Below are positions 31,808-33,650 of a stretch of 33,650 bases of DNA, one piece after another. The notes below the pieces were generated by a model. The model saw only the letters and a program-made list of their open reading frames with translations. It did no database searches and was not told the DNA's origin. This DNA comes from Ferruginibacter sp. (GTDB lineage Bacteria > Bacteroidota > Bacteroidia > Chitinophagales > Chitinophagaceae), in contig JAURWD010000203.1 in the NCBI GenBank assembly GCA_030655145.1, forward strand, positions 1-33,650, in the 5' to 3' direction. The stretch's first letter is position 1. Every line of letters starts with the position of its first letter. Position numbers and translations under genes: made by a program.

Positions 31808-33454
31808 ATGAGAAATTTTATTTGTTTTTTTCTTGCACTCCTTCCGGCGTGTTTAATAGGGCAACAGGTGTTGGACACCACTGCGATTGCAAAAGCGATA
31901 ACTCTAGCCGATCTGAATTTTACTTCGGCCGAACTGGATTCCATGCAGGAGGGTGTTAAAGACAACCAGACCATTTACCGGGAGATGCACAAACGCCCGA
32001 TTCCGAACTCACTGGCCTTTCCTTTTGCTTTCAGTCCAGTGCCGACTGGAGTCATGGTGCCGGTAAAACAGTCAGCCATAAAGTGGAACATTCCGCTCAA
32101 CGTACAAATTCCAGCGGACACCAACCAACTTGCATTTTATTCGGTGCTGGAATTGGCTGGTCTTCTTCAATCAAAAAAAATCACCTCGGTAGCGCTCACT
32201 CAATTTTTCCTCAATCGCTTGCGTAAGTGGGGCGATACGCTCGAATGCGTCATCACCCTCACGCCTGAACTGGCCTTACAACAAGCTGCAGCCGCGGATG
32301 CGGATCTCAAAAAGGGAATCTACCGCGGGCCTTTGCATGGTATCCCATACGGACTTAAAGACCTGTTCGCCGTAAAGGGGTATAAAACAACCTGGGGATC
32401 CGTGCCATATAAAGACCAGGTGATTGACGAGGATGCATTTGTATATGAGCAATTAAGAAAAGCGGGTGCTGTGCTTTGCGCTAAACTAACCCTTGGCGAA
32501 CTTGCGTACAACGATCTTTGGTTTGGCGGCAAAACCCGGAATCCCTGGGATATCAGCCAGGGCTCCAGTGGGTCTTCTGCAGGATCAGCGTCGGCAACGG
32601 TTGCCGGCTTGTTGCCCTTTGCCATCGGAACCGAAACTCTCGGTTCGATCGTATCTCCCTCCCATACCTGCGGTGCTACGGGCTTACGTCCAACCTTTGG
32701 ATCGATCAGTCGCAGCGGTGCGATGGTGCTTTGCTGGAGCCTTGATAAAGTTGGACCAATTTGCCGCAGCGCGGAAGACGCGGCGGTTGTGTTTTATTAT
32801 TTGAAAGGAACCGATGGGAAAGATCCCGGCTCAATGGAACGATCTTTCAATTATACCGGTGTGGCGCCTTTCAAAAAATTACGGATTGCCTATGTGTCGA
32901 ATTATTTTGATCGGATCAAAAAACCGGCGCAGCAGTGGGATGTAATTGACGTGTTCAGGAAGTTGGGCGCACAGGTGGAGCCAATCGTTTTTCCAGATTC
33001 ATTGCTATACCCGGTCAATATCATTGATCCAATTTTGAGTGCGGAGTCGGCCGCGGCTTTTGACGAATTAACACGGACCAACCGCGACGACCTGATCCGT
33101 CGCCAGGACAAAAACTTTTGGCCAAATTCTTTCAGGGTGGCGAGAGTGATTCCTGCAGTGGAATACATCAATGCCAACCGTCACCGCTCGACGCTCATAC
33201 AGGCCATGCACGAATTCATGAAAAGTTATGATGTCATCATCACGCCGAGCTTTGCGGGATCACAGTTGCAAATAACGAACCTCACCGGCCACCCGGTCGT
33301 CGTTTTCCCAATCGGGTTTAACCAGCGGGGTTTGCCTAATAGCATCACTCTCATTGGTAACCTATTCGACGAAGCCACAATTCTTGCAGTCGCCAAGGCC
33401 TACCAGGATGCTACCGGGTTTAATAAATCTCATCCTGGAAAGTTCAAACGTTGA
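31808..33454 (+). CDS. Exported amidase (amidase-signature family)
   Basis: A 548-residue protein with a signal peptide (MRNFICFFLALLPACLIG, then QQ) and an amidase-signature domain. The Ser-cisSer-Lys triad is Lys184 in YGLKDLF, cis-Ser257 in the QGSSGSSAGSA stretch, and nucleophile Ser280 in GTETLGSIVSP. A ~100-residue N-terminal extension precedes the domain. Cytoplasmic relatives are GatA and amidases; the exported form suggests hydrolysis of peptide or other amides outside the cytoplasm. The substrate is unknown. It begins 56 bases after the sugar dehydrogenase gene and is followed 96 bases later by another exported hydrolase. Confidence 0.92.
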   Translation: MRNFICFFLALLPACLIGQQVLDTTAIAKAITLADLNFTSAELDSMQEGVKDNQTIYREMHKRPIPNSLAFPFAFSPVPTGVMVPVKQSAIKWNIPLNVQIPADTNQLAFYSVLELAGLLQSKKITSVALTQFFLNRLRKWGDTLECVITLTPELALQQAAAADADLKKGIYRGPLHGIPYGLKDLFAVKGYKTTWGSVPYKDQVIDEDAFVYEQLRKAGAVLCAKLTLGELAYNDLWFGGKTRNPWDISQGSSGSSAGSASATVAGLLPFAIGTETLGSIVSPSHTCGATGLRPTFGSISRSGAMVLCWSLDKVGPICRSAEDAAVVFYYLKGTDGKDPGSMERSFNYTGVAPFKKLRIAYVSNYFDRIKKPAQQWDVIDVFRKLGAQVEPIVFPDSLLYPVNIIDPILSAESAAAFDELTRTNRDDLIRRQDKNFWPNSFRVARVIPAVEYINANRHRSTLIQAMHEFMKSYDVIITPSFAGSQLQITNLTGHPVVVFPIGFNQRGLPNSITLIGNLFDEATILAVAKAYQDATGFNKSHPGKFKR

Positions 33455-33550
33455 TAAGGAGAGAATGCTTTCGATCTTTTACTCCAAGCTTTTCAGAACT
33501 ATTTTGCTTCGTACCACTATAATATTTTCATTCATCAATGCTTACATTTT

Positions 33551-33650
33551 ATGAAGAATACGCTTTGTTTCTTGCTTGTTTGTTTCACCACCATACTGCA
33601 GGCTCAAAAAAAGCCAGCGGACCTCCTCGTGTACAATGCCAGGATATATA
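33551..33650 (+). CDS. Exported amidohydrolase-family protein, N-terminus (partial)
   Basis: The frame opens at the ATG at 33551 and runs off the right edge after 33 codons. It shows a signal peptide (MKNTLCFLLVCFTTILQA, then Q) followed by KKPADLLVYNARIY, the usual first strand of amidohydrolase-superfamily enzymes, most like the YtcJ branch. Only this part is visible, so metal ligands cannot be checked. It may form a transcript with the exported amidase upstream. Confidence 0.6.
   Translation, partial: MKNTLCFLLVCFTTILQAQKKPADLLVYNARIY

Overview
The window reads as chromosomal DNA from a Bacteroidota bacterium, most likely of the Chitinophagaceae or a near relative. The pointers are frequent TAnnTTTG boxes a short distance upstream of start codons (the Bacteroidota -7 element), almost no Shine-Dalgarno sequences, a homogentisate-pathway 4-hydroxyphenylpyruvate dioxygenase, a stand-alone TonB, many short signal peptides ending in AQ or a lipobox, and a YafK-type L,D-transpeptidase. 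The assignment rests on reading alone; no database search was possible. Both ends cut genes: tex on the left (minus strand) and an exported amidohydrolase on the right (plus strand).

Layout. 1-13077 is mostly housekeeping: partial tex, a DnaQ exonuclease/GIY-YIG fusion, acyl-CoA dehydrogenase, yggS plus a TSUP permease (overlapping), tonB, folC, then a minus-strand block (Nudix hydrolase, YfiT-type DinB thiol transferase, exported FKBP isomerase, ABC ATPase, GNAT, fructose-1,6-bisphosphatase), then aspartokinase. 13386-15433 holds an L,D-transpeptidase and hppD. 15813-19523 is one co-oriented run: a small NarL-family sensor kinase, its response regulator (8-base overlap), and two overlapping DUF2157-type multi-pass membrane proteins. 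20939-25902 holds poorly known genes: an exported Ppx/GppA-like protein, a membrane-anchored coiled-coil protein, an exported beta-rich protein, a GreA-like small protein and an SDR/DUF2867 protein. 26070-33650 carries EcsC, an acyltransferase, a lipoprotein with a CE4 deacetylase, a cytochrome c/sugar dehydrogenase fusion, an exported amidase and the start of an amidohydrolase.

The least ordinary stretch is 19524-20938, a 1.4-kb gene-poor gap with four copies of a ~142-base element arranged as two copies of a 268-base-spaced pair. Each copy has a hairpin that, read on the minus strand, runs into a T-tract. Directly downstream lies the Ppx-like / coiled-coil / beta-protein group, which looks like an uncharacterised envelope module. 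Smaller points of interest are a 16-base perfect palindrome before tonB, an inverted repeat over the acyl-CoA dehydrogenase promoter, a tonB terminator whose T-tract runs into the folC -7 box, and a decayed acetyltransferase fragment before the 28298 lipoprotein.

No rRNA, tRNA, CRISPR array, transposase or phage gene was recognised.
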